DNA from: Micromonospora halotolerans
Lineage (GTDB): Bacteria > Actinomycetota > Actinomycetes > Mycobacteriales > Micromonosporaceae
DNA length: 64,000 nt
Assembly (NCBI RefSeq): GCF_032108445.1
Contig: NZ_CP134876.1
Coordinates: forward strand, 2,356,001 to 2,420,000
Direction of reading: 5' to 3'
Under the pieces are notes generated by a model. It made no database searches. It was not told where the DNA came from and saw only the letters and a list, made by a program, of their open reading frames with translations. Positions 23,286 to 32,596 of the stretch are shown one piece after another; the first letter of the stretch is position 1, and each line of letters begins with the position of its first letter. The position numbers and the translations under genes were made by a program.

Positions 23286-25106
23286 TCAGGGCTGGTCGAA
23301 CCGGCCGGGCGGCGTGGTCGGGAACGGGAAGCCCCCGCCGCCCCCGGTGCCCGGGGTCGTCGGCGTCGTGCCCGGCGACGGGGTGCCCGGGCTGGCGCTG
23401 TCGGTCGGCTCCGGCGCGGGGACGTCCACATAGATCGTCACCCGCTCGTTCCGAGCCAGCTTCGTATTGCCCTTGGGAGTCTGTCGGCTGACCTTGCCGG
23501 CCTTGTCCGGCGTGACCTCCTCGCCTTCCAGCGTCCGCACCTTGTAGCCGGCGTTCTCCAGCAGCCGGACCGCCTGGTCCTCGGGGAAGCCGACAACGTC
23601 GGGCACCTCGTTGACGTTGCCCCGAGAAACCTTGACCTTCACCTCGGTCCCCGCGGAGACCGTGCTGCCCTCATTGGGATCGACGTCGACAACGGTCCCC
23701 ATGGGCAGGCTGCTGTCGACGTCGTCGGAATCGACCCTGAGGTCCAGCTTCTCCAGCTGCTGCTTCACGTTCTTGAACTGCGAGTTCACCAGCCCGTCCG
23801 GGATGGTGACCTGCTTCGGGCCGCCGCAGATCTGGACCGTGACCGCGGTGTTCTTCTCCACCCGCTGGTTGAAGGCCGGATCCTGACCGACCACGGTGCC
23901 CCTCTGGCAGGTGGCATTCTGCACCGGGTCGCCGGCCGTGAACCGCAGCCCGGCCTGGGTGAGCGCGGCCTGCGCCTCCGCCTGGGTCCGGCCCTGCAGC
24001 TGCGGCACGTTCACCTTCTCGGCGCCGGTCTGGTTGAGCCAGAGGGCGGTGGCCAGGGCGATCACCGCGAGCACGCCGAGCGCGGCGAAGGTCGCGATCA
24101 CCCAGGCCGAGCTCTTCCGCTTGCGCGCGTCACCGACCCGGGCCGGCGGCTGCTGGCGGGTCTGCGGGCCCATCACCTGGGTCTGCTGGTAGCCGCCGGC
24201 ACCGGCCGGCGCCATCGGCATGGTCTCCTCGACGGGCATGACCGGGGTGGCCAGCACCGGCCGGCCGGCGGCGGCGCGGAGCAGGTCCGCCCGCATCTCG
24301 CCGGCGCTCTGGTAGCGGTTCAGCGGGTTCTTGGAGAGCGCCTTGAGGACGATGGCGTCCACGGCGGGGTTGACGTCCGGGTTGATGGTGCTCGGCGTGG
24401 GCGGCTGCTCCCGTACGTGCTGGTAGGCGACGCTGACCGGGCTGTCACCGACGAACGGCGGGTGCCCGCAGAGCAGCTCGAAGAGCACGCAGCCGGCCGC
24501 GTAGACGTCGGAGCGGGCGTCGACCGCCTCGCCGCGCGCCTGCTCGGGAGAGAGGTACTGTGCCGTGCCGATGACCGCGCTGGTCTGCGTCATCGTGGTG
24601 GCGCCGCTGGCCAGCGCCCGGGCGATGCCGAAGTCCATCACCTTGACCTGGCCGGTCTGGGTGAGCATGACGTTGCCGGGTTTGATGTCCCGGTGGATGA
24701 TCCCGTGCCGGTGGCTGAACTCCAGCGCCGCGCACATGTCGGCGCAGATCTCCAGCGCCCGGCGCGGCTGGAGCCGGCCCTCGGCGCCGAGCACCTCCTT
24801 GAGGGTCCGCCCGTTGACGAACTCCATGACGATGAACGGCAGCGTCTCGCCGGTCGGGGCGGTCTCCTCGCCGGTGTCGTACACGGCGACGATGGCCGGG
24901 TGGTTCAGCGAGGCGGCGTTCTGCGCCTCCCGGCGGAACCGCATCTGGAAGGTCGCGTCCCGGGCCAGGTCGGCCCGGAGCATCTTGATCGCGACATCCC
25001 GACCGAGCCGGAGATCGCGACCGCGGTGCACCTCCGCCATGCCGCCGTAGCCGAGCAGCTCGCCGACCTGGTACCTGCCACCGAGCAGGCGGGCCTGCGC
25101 TGTCAT
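23286..25106 (-). CDS. pknB: Ser/Thr protein kinase PknB with PASTA domains
   Basis: This 606-residue membrane kinase controls growth and division in response to muropeptides or lipid II. Kinase domain about 10-275: Gly loop GYGGMAEV, Lys41, HRD (D140), DFG (158-160), activation-loop Thr170/171/173/175 and SPEQARGEAV. A juxtamembrane region leads to one helix (about 340-362). Three external PASTA domains follow (PQLQGRTQAEAQ, NSQFKNVKQQLEKLDL, PDVVGFPEDQAVRLL), where M. tuberculosis PknB has four. The tail is Thr/Pro/Gly-rich. It is last in the seven-gene operon and overlaps pknA by 4 bp. Confidence 0.95.
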   Translation of the reverse strand: MTAQARLLGGRYQVGELLGYGGMAEVHRGRDLRLGRDVAIKMLRADLARDATFQMRFRREAQNAASLNHPAIVAVYDTGEETAPTGETLPFIVMEFVNGRTLKEVLGAEGRLQPRRALEICADMCAALEFSHRHGIIHRDIKPGNVMLTQTGQVKVMDFGIARALASGATTMTQTSAVIGTAQYLSPEQARGEAVDARSDVYAAGCVLFELLCGHPPFVGDSPVSVAYQHVREQPPTPSTINPDVNPAVDAIVLKALSKNPLNRYQSAGEMRADLLRAAAGRPVLATPVMPVEETMPMAPAGAGGYQQTQVMGPQTRQQPPARVGDARKRKSSAWVIATFAALGVLAVIALATALWLNQTGAEKVNVPQLQGRTQAEAQAALTQAGLRFTAGDPVQNATCQRGTVVGQDPAFNQRVEKNTAVTVQICGGPKQVTIPDGLVNSQFKNVKQQLEKLDLRVDSDDVDSSLPMGTVVDVDPNEGSTVSAGTEVKVKVSRGNVNEVPDVVGFPEDQAVRLLENAGYKVRTLEGEEVTPDKAGKVSRQTPKGNTKLARNERVTIYVDVPAPEPTDSASPGTPSPGTTPTTPGTGGGGGFPFPTTPPGRFDQP

Positions 25107-26449
25107 CGCGTCTCTCGTCCTTCGCTCGTCGTCGTCTCGCCGCCAGCCGGCCGGAGCCGTACCTCACGACGGTACGACGTGGGAACCGGATAGTCGCCCC
25201 CGTGGGCCCGCACCGCGCCGGAGGTCACGCTCACCGGAGCAAGCGCGCCGGGGTCACCGGCCGCTGCGTTGTCCCGGATTTGGTAGGAAATGACCCCGGA
25301 ACAGACAAGGATCAGCACGGCCAGCACGATGGCCAGCACCCAGCGTCCGGCGTGGGACCGGCGCGGGGCGGGCGCGACCGGCGGTCGGGCGTACCCGAGG
25401 GGGTTGGGCTGCCGGGGCGGCGGGACGGCCGCCGCACCGCGCGGCGCCACCGGCGGGCGGGGCTGCGGGAGAGGCGCCACCGCGGTCGGGCGCGGCGCCA
25501 CCGGCGGTCGGGCGGCCACCGCGGGCGGGCGGGGCTGCGGTCGCGTGGCCGTCGGGACCTGCGCCCGCGCGGCCGGCGCGGCCGGGGAGGCGGGTACGCC
25601 GGAGATCGGGTGACCGCCCCGCGCCTGCTGCGACAGGGCGAGCTTGGCCTGCCGGGCGACGCTCGCCAGCGCGGCGGCGCTGGGCCAGCGGGCCGCCGGG
25701 TCCTTCGTGAGGGCCCGCTCGACGATGGCCCGCACCTGCGGCGGGATGTCGGCGGGCAGCGGCCGGGGCGTCTCGCGCACGTGCTTCATGGCGATCTCGA
25801 GCGGGTTGTCCCCCTCGAACGGCCGCCGGCCGGCCAGGCACTGGTACGCGACCACCCCGAGCGCGTACACGTCGGAGGCGGGGGTGGCGACGGCGCCGGT
25901 GGCCTGCTCGGGCGAGATGTAGGAGGCGGTGCCGAGCACCGAGCCGGCGGCGGTGAGCTGGCCGACCAGGTCGGAACGGGCGATGCCGAAGTCGGTGAGC
26001 ACCAGCGTGCCGTTGGGTCGGACCAGCAGATTGCCGGGCTTCACGTCCCGGTGCACGATGCCCTTCTCGTGGGCGGCGTGCAGCGCGTCGGCGGCCTGGG
26101 CGAGCAGGGCCATGGTCCGGGCCGGGGTGAGCCGGCCGACCCGGCTGAGCGTCGACGAGAGCGCGTCGCCCTCCACGTACTCCATGACGAGGAAGGCGAT
26201 CTGCTGGTCGCTGCCGAAGTCGTAGACGTCGACCACGCCGGGGTGGTTGATGGTGGCCATGGTGCGCGCCTCGCCGCGGAAGCGCTCGGCGAAACCCGGC
26301 TCGTCGAGCAGGGCGGGGAGCAGGCTCTTGACGGCGACCGTACGGCCCAGCACCTGGTCGGTGCCGCGCCAGACGTCGCCCATGCCACCGCTGGCGATCC
26401 GCTCGTCGAGGCGGTAGCGGTTGCCGAGCTGCACACCCGGGCTGAGCAT
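25103..26449 (-). CDS. pknA: Ser/Thr protein kinase PknA
   Basis: This 448-residue kinase has a domain at about 12-272: ASGGMGDVWRG, Lys41, VHRDVKPGN, TDFGIARSDLVG, SYISPEQATGAV. A Pro/Ala/Arg-rich linker (about 285-385) and one membrane helix (AGRWVLAIVLAVLILVCSGV) follow, then a short external tail without PASTA domains. It works with PknB on cell-shape and division targets (FtsZ, Wag31, MurD in mycobacteria). ATG 26449 begins 1 bp after the pbpA stop; an upstream extension of the frame is rejected because it overlaps pbpA and lacks homology. Confidence 0.95.
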   Translation of the reverse strand: MLSPGVQLGNRYRLDERIASGGMGDVWRGTDQVLGRTVAVKSLLPALLDEPGFAERFRGEARTMATINHPGVVDVYDFGSDQQIAFLVMEYVEGDALSSTLSRVGRLTPARTMALLAQAADALHAAHEKGIVHRDVKPGNLLVRPNGTLVLTDFGIARSDLVGQLTAAGSVLGTASYISPEQATGAVATPASDVYALGVVAYQCLAGRRPFEGDNPLEIAMKHVRETPRPLPADIPPQVRAIVERALTKDPAARWPSAAALASVARQAKLALSQQARGGHPISGVPASPAAPAARAQVPTATRPQPRPPAVAARPPVAPRPTAVAPLPQPRPPVAPRGAAAVPPPRQPNPLGYARPPVAPAPRRSHAGRWVLAIVLAVLILVCSGVISYQIRDNAAAGDPGALAPVSVTSGAVRAHGGDYPVPTSYRREVRLRPAGGETTTSEGRETR

Positions 26450-26450
26450 G

Positions 26451-27953
26451 TCAGCGGCCTTCCGCGATGGCCGCCGCCATGATCCGGCCGCCGATCCGGG
26501 CCGCCTCGGCACTGCCGCCGCTGCCCGCCTGCTCCAGCTCGACACACACCGCCGAGACCGGGGTGCCGTTCTTGTCCAGCGCGAAGCCGATGAACCAGCC
26601 GTGGTCGGGGGTGTTCGGGCCGGACTGGGCGGTGCCGGTCTTGCCGCCGACGGTGTAGCCCTCGATGGCGGCCTTCCGGCCGGTGCCCTCCTTCACCACG
26701 TTGAGCATCATGTCCTGCAGGTCGGCCGCGACCGGGCCGCTGACGGGCCGGCGCAGCTCGCGCGGCTTGGCGGCGTCGTAGACGGTGGTGCGGTCCGGTC
26801 CGAGCAACTGCTTGACCAGGTACGGCCGCATCTGGCTGCCGCCGTTGGCGACCGTGGCGGCGATCAGCGCGCCCTGCAGCGGGGTCATCCGGACGTTGTT
26901 CTGGCCGATCGAGGACTGGGCCAGCGCGGCCGGGTCGGTGCTGCCGTCCGGGTTCTGCATGTCGCCGGTGCGGCTGGCCGCCACGGGCAGGCCGCCCTTC
27001 TCACCGGCTTCGCCGACCGTGAGGTCGTCCTCCTCGAAGCCGAACGCGCGAGCCTTCTCCTTGATCTTGTCGGCGCCGAGCCGGCCGCCGAGCCGGGCGA
27101 AACCGGTGTTGCAGGACTCGGTCACCGCTTCACGCAGGGTGACCTGCGACTCCGGGCAGATCGTCGGGGCGGCGTTGCGGATCGGCGTGCCCGAGGTCGG
27201 CGGCGTGTAGGTCGACCCGGCCGGAATCTCGGTCTGCTGGGTGACGCCGTTCTCCAGCGCCGCCGCGGCCACCACGATCTTGAAGGTGGAGCCGGGCGGC
27301 AGGGTCTCGGCGAGCGCGCGGTTCGCCAGCGGCCGGTCCTTGTCCTTGTCGAGCTTGTTGTATTCCGCCGTGGCCTTGCTGGTGTCGTGGCTGGCCAGCG
27401 GGTTCGGGTCGAAGCTCGGCATGGAGACCAGGGCCTGCACCGCCCCGGTCCGCGGGTCGATCGCGATGGCCGCGCCGCGCTTGGCACCGACCTGGTTGTC
27501 GTTGAGCTGCTTGTACGCCGTCTCCTGGGCCCGCTTCGAGAGGGTCAGCAGCACGTTGCCGCCACCGGTCTGGTCACCGGTGAACATGTCCTTGATGCGG
27601 TTGGCGATGAGCTGGTCGCTGGTGCCGGCGAGGAAGTCGTTCTCCAGCCGCTCGATGCCGGTGTCGCCCAGGTTGACCGGCTTGTAGCCGAGCACGTGCG
27701 CGTACATCGCGCCACCGGGGTAGGTGCGCTGGAACTTCAGCTTGCCGTCGGTCTCCTTGCTGAGCGCGACCGCGGTGCCGCCGACCTCGATGTTGCCGCG
27801 CTTGCGGTCGTACTCGGCGACCTGGACGCGGCCGTTGTAGTCGCTGTTGCGGTATTCGTCGGCCTTGTAGCCCTGGATCCAGTTCAGGTTGGCGAAGAGC
27901 AACCCGAACAGGATCATGACGACCACGCCGACGCGGCGCAGGGGTGCGTTCAC
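26451..27953 (-). CDS. pbpA: penicillin-binding protein PbpA (class B transpeptidase)
   Basis: This 500-residue class B PBP cross-links peptidoglycan during elongation and division. It has a short cytoplasmic tail, one membrane helix (8-24), a dimerisation/pedestal domain and a transpeptidase domain with S222-T-F-K225, S280-C-N282 and K438-T-G440. Length matches mycobacterial PbpA. It overlaps rodA by 4 bp, and SEDS plus class B PBP pairs form the polymerase/transpeptidase unit. In mycobacteria it is phosphorylated by PknB. Confidence 0.95.
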   Translation of the reverse strand: MNAPLRRVGVVVMILFGLLFANLNWIQGYKADEYRNSDYNGRVQVAEYDRKRGNIEVGGTAVALSKETDGKLKFQRTYPGGAMYAHVLGYKPVNLGDTGIERLENDFLAGTSDQLIANRIKDMFTGDQTGGGNVLLTLSKRAQETAYKQLNDNQVGAKRGAAIAIDPRTGAVQALVSMPSFDPNPLASHDTSKATAEYNKLDKDKDRPLANRALAETLPPGSTFKIVVAAAALENGVTQQTEIPAGSTYTPPTSGTPIRNAAPTICPESQVTLREAVTESCNTGFARLGGRLGADKIKEKARAFGFEEDDLTVGEAGEKGGLPVAASRTGDMQNPDGSTDPAALAQSSIGQNNVRMTPLQGALIAATVANGGSQMRPYLVKQLLGPDRTTVYDAAKPRELRRPVSGPVAADLQDMMLNVVKEGTGRKAAIEGYTVGGKTGTAQSGPNTPDHGWFIGFALDKNGTPVSAVCVELEQAGSGGSAEAARIGGRIMAAAIAEGR

Positions 27954-29443
27954 GGCCGGATCACCTCCGTGGGGGCACCGTGCAGCTGCTCCGGCGGGCC
28001 GCCCGAGGGCCGAGCCGCCGGGCCACCGCCTCCGGTCACCGGCCGGCGAGCGCCGTCGGAGACCCGGAGCAGCACCGCGATCAGCAGCCAGTTCGCCATC
28101 AGCGACGAGCCGCCGGCGGAGAGGAACGGGGTGGTCTGGCCGGTCAGCGGGATGAGCTTGCTGATCCCGCCGACGATGACGAAGACCTGCAGGCCCAGGG
28201 TGAAGGCCAGGCCGCCGGCGAGCAGCTTGCCGAACGAGTCCCGGACCGCCAGCGCGGCGCGCAGCCCCCGCTCGACGATCAGCAGGTAGACCACCAGCAG
28301 CGCCGAGAGGCCGAACAGGCCGATCTCCTCACCGATGCCGGCGAAGATGAAGTCGGTCTGCACCTCGGGCAGCAGGGTGGGCTGGCCGCCACCCGGGCCG
28401 GCCCCGAACAGGCCGCCGGTGCCGAGCGTGAGCAGGCCCTGGACCAGCTGGTAGCCCCGGTCGTACGGCTCGGCGAAGGGATCCAGCCAGATCTGGGCCC
28501 GGTCGTAGAAGTTGGCGAACGGGCCCCCCACCGTGTCGCCCAGCACGTACGCCAGGTAGGCGCCGCCGAAGAACAGGATGAGGCCGATGAGCAGCCAGCT
28601 CACCCGTTCGGTGGCGATGTAGAGCGTCACCACGAACATGCCGAAGTAGAGCAGCGACGTGCCCAGGTCCTTCTCGAAGACCAGCACGAGGAGGCTGATC
28701 AACCAGACCACGAGGACCGGACCGAGGTCCCGGCCGCGCGGGAAGTCGACGCCGAGCACCCGGCGGCTGGCCAGCGAGAGCACCTCGCGCTTGCGGACCA
28801 GGTAGTAGGCGAAGAAGGCGAGCAGGGCGAGCTTGGCGAACTCACCCGGCTGGATCTGCCCCAGCCCGGGCACGATGATCCAGAGCTTCGCCCCGTTCCG
28901 CTCGGAGAACCGCGCCGGCAGCACCGCCGGGATCATCACCAGCACGATGCCGGCCAGCCCCAGGGTGTACGCGTAGCGCGACAGCGAGCGGTGGTCACGC
29001 ATGACCGCCAGCAGCCCGGCGGCGAGCACCACCGCGCCGAGCGTCCAGGCGAGCTGCTGCCCGCCGAAGCCGGCGAAGATGCCCAGGGTCTCCCGCTGCT
29101 CTGGGGCGGCCTCGGCCAGGTCGTAGCGGCGCAGGAAGCCCACGCCGATGCCGTTGAGCAGGGCCACCGCGGGCAGCAGCGCCGGGTCCGCGAACGGCGC
29201 CAGCCACCGGATCACCAGGTGCAGGCCCAGGAAGACCAGCCCCAGCGCGGCGGCCGGGATCCAGAAGTCCGGGGTGACCGTGTCGAGCACGTTCGCCTCG
29301 ACCGTCGCCGCGTACGCCGCCACCAGGACCATGGCGAGCAGGAGCAGGGACAGCTCGGCGTTGCGCCGGGACCGGGCCAGGCGCACGCCGGGCTGCTCGC
29401 CCGTCGAAGCGGGCGAGGCGGCCGGTGCGGCGGCTGCGGTCAC
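27950..29443 (-). CDS. rodA: SEDS-family peptidoglycan glycosyltransferase RodA/FtsW
   Basis: This 497-residue polytopic protein has about 12 helices. SEDS motifs are present: AKLALLAFFAYYLVRKREVL, LVVWLISLLVLVFEKDLGTS with the catalytic-type Asp, YQLVQGLLTLGTGGLFGAGP and TDFIFAGIGEEIGLFG. It polymerises lipid II into glycan strands with PbpA. The N-terminus is Ala-rich (about 45 residues before the first helix) and the C-terminus Pro-rich. It overlaps pbpA by 4 bp; a 28-bp gap separates it from pstP. Confidence 0.95.
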   Translation of the reverse strand: MTAAAAPAASPASTGEQPGVRLARSRRNAELSLLLLAMVLVAAYAATVEANVLDTVTPDFWIPAAALGLVFLGLHLVIRWLAPFADPALLPAVALLNGIGVGFLRRYDLAEAAPEQRETLGIFAGFGGQQLAWTLGAVVLAAGLLAVMRDHRSLSRYAYTLGLAGIVLVMIPAVLPARFSERNGAKLWIIVPGLGQIQPGEFAKLALLAFFAYYLVRKREVLSLASRRVLGVDFPRGRDLGPVLVVWLISLLVLVFEKDLGTSLLYFGMFVVTLYIATERVSWLLIGLILFFGGAYLAYVLGDTVGGPFANFYDRAQIWLDPFAEPYDRGYQLVQGLLTLGTGGLFGAGPGGGQPTLLPEVQTDFIFAGIGEEIGLFGLSALLVVYLLIVERGLRAALAVRDSFGKLLAGGLAFTLGLQVFVIVGGISKLIPLTGQTTPFLSAGGSSLMANWLLIAVLLRVSDGARRPVTGGGGPAARPSGGPPEQLHGAPTEVIRP

Positions 29444-29471
29444 GGATGTGTCCTCGGGGTCGAGCCGGCGC

Positions 29472-30917
29472 TCACTCGGGCGACCGGCAGCCGGCCGGGT
29501 CGACCGGCGGAACCGTGTCGGAGGGGCCGGCGTCGGGCGTGGTGGTCGGCGTCGGCGTCGGAGTCACGGCGACCGTGGCCGTGGCCGTGGCCGTGGCCGT
29601 GGGGACGGCGCTGCCGTTGACCGCCGGCGCCGACGGGCTGCCGGCCACGGACGGGGTCGGGCTGACGGGTCCGGCCGTCGGGCTGGGCGGGCAGAGCGGC
29701 TTCAGGTTCGGGTTGGCCGGGTCGTCGCTGGTCAGCTCGGCCAGCCGGCGCTCGGCGTCCGGCTCGCTCCTGGCCTGGATGCCCTGCTTGACCTGCTCCT
29801 GGGCGGCCAGGGTGAGGTCGTCGAGCTTGGCCTCGCTGGTGGCGTGCACGTTGGAGAGGTCGAGCCCGGCGACCTGGCCCGGGACGCCGCGGAACACGGC
29901 GAGCTGCCCGTCGTCGGTGGCACCGACGTAGTACTGCCGCTGGGTGTAGCTCCACCCGCCGAAGAGGCCGCCCCCGACGATGACCAGCAACGCCAGCAGC
30001 ATGGCCGCGGTGCGCAGCGGGTGCCCGCGACGCCGCTCGGGCTCGTCGTCGCGGTTGTCCGCCGGTTCCTCGGGCGCGGGCGCACGGGGAGCCGACAGCG
30101 CCGAGGCGCGGGCCGCCGGGGTGGAGACGTCGGCCGAGGTGGCCATGCCGCGGTCCCGGGCGGCGGCGCCGCCGACGATCGGGGACGCCTCGACGATGTC
30201 CTGGTCGGTGGCGTCCGCGATGATCACGGTGATGTTGTCCGGGCCGCCGCCGCGCAGGGCGAGCTGCACGAGGCGCTCCACGCACTGCTGCGGGTCGGTG
30301 TACTCGCGCATCGTGTCGGCGATGGTGTCCGCGCTGACCACACCGGACAGGCCGTCCGAGCAGATCAGGTAGCGGTCGCCGGGGAGCACCTGCCGGACGC
30401 TGTATTCCGGGTCGATGTCCCGGCCGTCCAGCGCCCGGGTGAGCAGCGAGCGCTGGGGGTGGCTGCTCGCCTCCTCCGCGCTGATCCGGCCCTCGTCGAC
30501 GAGCATCTGGACGTACGTGTCGTCCTTGGTGATCTGGGCGAACTCACCGTTGCGCAGGAGATAGGCCCGCGAGTCACCGATGTGGACCATGCCGAGCTTG
30601 CTGCCCGAGAAGAGGGTCGCGGTGAGCGTGGTGCCCATGCCCTCCAGCTGCGGGTTGGCGTCCACGGTGTCGCGGAGCTGTTGGTTGGCGGTGCCGACGG
30701 CGGAACGCAGCGCGTCGACGAGGGCGTCCCCGGGGACGTCCTCGTCCAGGGGCGCCATGGCACCGATGACGATGTTGCTGGCGACGTCACCGGCGGCCAT
30801 GCCGCCCATGCCGTCGGCAACGGCGAGTAGCCGCGGCCCGGCGTAGACGGAATCTTGATTACCGTCTCGGATCAGACCGCGGTCGCTGTGGGCCGCGTAG
30901 CGCAGGGTCAGAGTCAT
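29472..30917 (-). CDS. pstP: PP2C Ser/Thr phosphatase PstP
   Basis: This 481-residue phosphatase reverses PknA/PknB phosphorylation. PP2C domain about 3-240: AAHSDRGLIRDGNQDS, LAVADGMGGMAAGDVASN, HIGDSRAYLL, LICSDGLSGVV and GGPDNITVIIADAT, with the metal-binding Asp residues in place. A charged linker, one membrane helix (about 308-326) and an external region follow. The C-terminal tail is Thr/Pro-rich (TATATATATVAVTPTPTP, encoded by a GTGGCC microsatellite near 29571-29600). Its start overlaps the fhaB stop by 4 bp. Confidence 0.95.
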   Translation of the reverse strand: MTLTLRYAAHSDRGLIRDGNQDSVYAGPRLLAVADGMGGMAAGDVASNIVIGAMAPLDEDVPGDALVDALRSAVGTANQQLRDTVDANPQLEGMGTTLTATLFSGSKLGMVHIGDSRAYLLRNGEFAQITKDDTYVQMLVDEGRISAEEASSHPQRSLLTRALDGRDIDPEYSVRQVLPGDRYLICSDGLSGVVSADTIADTMREYTDPQQCVERLVQLALRGGGPDNITVIIADATDQDIVEASPIVGGAAARDRGMATSADVSTPAARASALSAPRAPAPEEPADNRDDEPERRRGHPLRTAAMLLALLVIVGGGLFGGWSYTQRQYYVGATDDGQLAVFRGVPGQVAGLDLSNVHATSEAKLDDLTLAAQEQVKQGIQARSEPDAERRLAELTSDDPANPNLKPLCPPSPTAGPVSPTPSVAGSPSAPAVNGSAVPTATATATATVAVTPTPTPTTTPDAGPSDTVPPVDPAGCRSPE

Positions 30918-31399
30918 GGCCGTAATTCGAGGGAAGTGCGGCCGATCCGGATCGGCACGCCGAGGGGGACGGGGGTTGGTCCGGTGACCTTAGCGCGGTC
31001 CAGGTAGGTGCCGTTAGTCGATCCGAGGTCCTCGACGAACCACTGCCCGTCGCGCGGCACGAGCCGGGCGTGCCGCGCCGAAGCGTAGTCGTCCGTGATC
31101 ACCAGAGTCGAGTCCTCGGCCCGGCCGATGGTGATCTGGGCTTCGCCGAGGGTGATCCGGGTGCCCGCCAGCTGACCGGCGGTGACCACCAGCTGGTGCG
31201 CAGCCCTGCCCCGCTTCACCTTCGCCGGTTTCGCCGCCTGCCCGGTCGACGCCCCGACCGCGCGTGGCGCGGCCACCAGGCGACCCGACCGGGCCCCCGC
31301 GAAGAGGTCCCGGCGGATCACCCCGACCACCGTGAACACGAAGATCCACAACAGGATGAGGAACCCGAACCGGGCGACGGTGATGACGAGTTCCGGCAA
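30914..31399 (-). CDS. fhaB: FHA-domain membrane protein FhaB (FipA-type)
   Basis: This 161-residue protein has an N-terminal membrane helix (4-27, VITVARFGFLILLWIFVFTV) and a C-terminal FHA domain (about 75-160). The FHA domain has the phosphothreonine-binding residues: GRAEDSTLVI (Arg), SARHARL (Ser, His) and LGSTNGTYLD (Asn). The linker (VGASTGQAAKPAKVKR) contains the Thr expected to be phosphorylated in mycobacterial FhaB/FipA. It links kinase signalling to FtsZ/FtsQ under stress. Located 6 bp after fhaA. Confidence 0.95.
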   Translation of the reverse strand: MPELVITVARFGFLILLWIFVFTVVGVIRRDLFAGARSGRLVAAPRAVGASTGQAAKPAKVKRGRAAHQLVVTAGQLAGTRITLGEAQITIGRAEDSTLVITDDYASARHARLVPRDGQWFVEDLGSTNGTYLDRAKVTGPTPVPLGVPIRIGRTSLELRP

Positions 31400-31405
31400 C
31401 GCGGG

Positions 31406-32167
31406 TCAGCCGTCCACGCGGAAGGTCAGGGTCGTCGTGCCGAGCTGGATCATGTCGCCCGGGTTGAGGGCGACCGCGGAGACACGCTGGCCGTTGACCA
31501 TCGTGCCGTTGGTGGAGCCCAGGTCGGTCAGCACGACCTGGCCGCCGTCGAAGTCCAGCCGGGCGTGGCGCCGGGAGATGCCGACGTCGGGCAGGCGCAG
31601 GTTGGCCTGGTCGCCGCGGCCGATCACCGTCGAGCCCATCTGGAGCGGGTAGGTGCGGCCGTCGCCGGACACGAGCCGGACGTTGCGGCCACCGCCGTGC
31701 CCCGGCGGCGGGCCGTAGCCGCCGCCCTGGTCGTAGGCGGGGTAGGCCGGACCGGCGTCGTAGCCACCGGGCGCGGAGACCGGGGCGACGTCGCCGCCGG
31801 TGTAGACCTCCGCGGTGACCCGGAACATTCCGGTGTCCAGCCCCTCACCACGCTCGACCTCGACGATCACGTCGCCGTAGACCGTCCACGCCTGCTCGCC
31901 GATGAACTCCGCCTGCGACTGGGCCAGTTCCTGGGCCAGCGCGGCGGCGTACGGCGCCAGCCGACTGTGGTCGTACGGCGAGAGATCGATCACGTAGCGG
32001 TTGGGCACCAACGTGCGCCCACCGGCCAGGATCGCCTTGTGCGCCTCGGCCTCCCGCTGCATGGCGTTGAGGATCTCCACGGGGTGGACCACCCCTTTGA
32101 AGACCTTGGCGAAGGCCCCCTCGACCAGGCCTTCCAGACGCTTCTCGAAGCGTTGCAGCACGCTCAC
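31406..32167 (-). CDS. fhaA: DUF3662 and FHA domain protein FhaA
   Basis: This 253-residue cytoplasmic protein has an N-terminal DUF3662 domain (about 1-125: LQRFEKRLEGLVEGAFAKVF, VHPVEILNAMQREAE), a Gly/Tyr/Pro-rich linker and a C-terminal FHA domain (VIGRGDQANLRL, ISRRHARLDF, LGSTNGTMVN). In mycobacteria FhaA binds the phosphorylated pseudokinase domain of MviN/MurJ and restrains lipid II export. It is the first gene of the operon. GTG 32167 is chosen for GAGGAGGAG upstream; the upstream extension of the frame is non-homologous. The operon promoter should lie in 32170-32400. Confidence 0.95.
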   Translation of the reverse strand: MSVLQRFEKRLEGLVEGAFAKVFKGVVHPVEILNAMQREAEAHKAILAGGRTLVPNRYVIDLSPYDHSRLAPYAAALAQELAQSQAEFIGEQAWTVYGDVIVEVERGEGLDTGMFRVTAEVYTGGDVAPVSAPGGYDAGPAYPAYDQGGGYGPPPGHGGGRNVRLVSGDGRTYPLQMGSTVIGRGDQANLRLPDVGISRRHARLDFDGGQVVLTDLGSTNGTMVNGQRVSAVALNPGDMIQLGTTTLTFRVDG

Positions 32168-32403
32168 CGGCTCCTCCTCGGGTCCCGAGGCAATGATGGT
32201 ATCCGGACACCGCCTCCGCAGCTCACACGCCGCTCGGCCGGCTGCCGGCGGCCCGTTCGTGACCAGCCCCGCGATCGTGCTAAAGTTTCGTCCGCCACGA
32301 ACGGTGATCGCTCGTGGCGATGACCGGGAACAGCGTAATATGTCCGGGCACCCGCCGCAGACGGTGGGAGCGGGATGAGATACGGTGTTGCAGGTCAAGC
32401 CAC

Positions 32404-32489
32404 GGGGAAGTGGCGGAATGGCAGACGCGCACGGTTCAGGTCCGTGTGCCCGAAAGGGCGTGGGGGTTCAACTCCCCCCTTCCCCACCA
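32404..32489 (+). tRNA. tRNA-Leu(CAG)
   Basis: A complete 86-nt type II tRNA: acceptor GGGGAAG/CTTCCCC, anticodon stem CACGG/CCGTG with loop TTCAGGT (anticodon CAG), a long variable arm (TGCCCGAAAGGGCG), T arm with GTTCAACTC and encoded CCA. It lies after fhaA as leuT does in M. tuberculosis, though on the opposite strand to the kinase operon. Confidence 0.95.
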
Positions 32490-32596
32490 TCACGAGGGCT
32501 CCGCACTCAGCGGGGCCCTCGCGCCGTATCGGGGCGTGCCGGACGTCACGCTATGCTCCGATGGTTTCCCTGCCCCCGATGGACCAGGAGTGGCGT

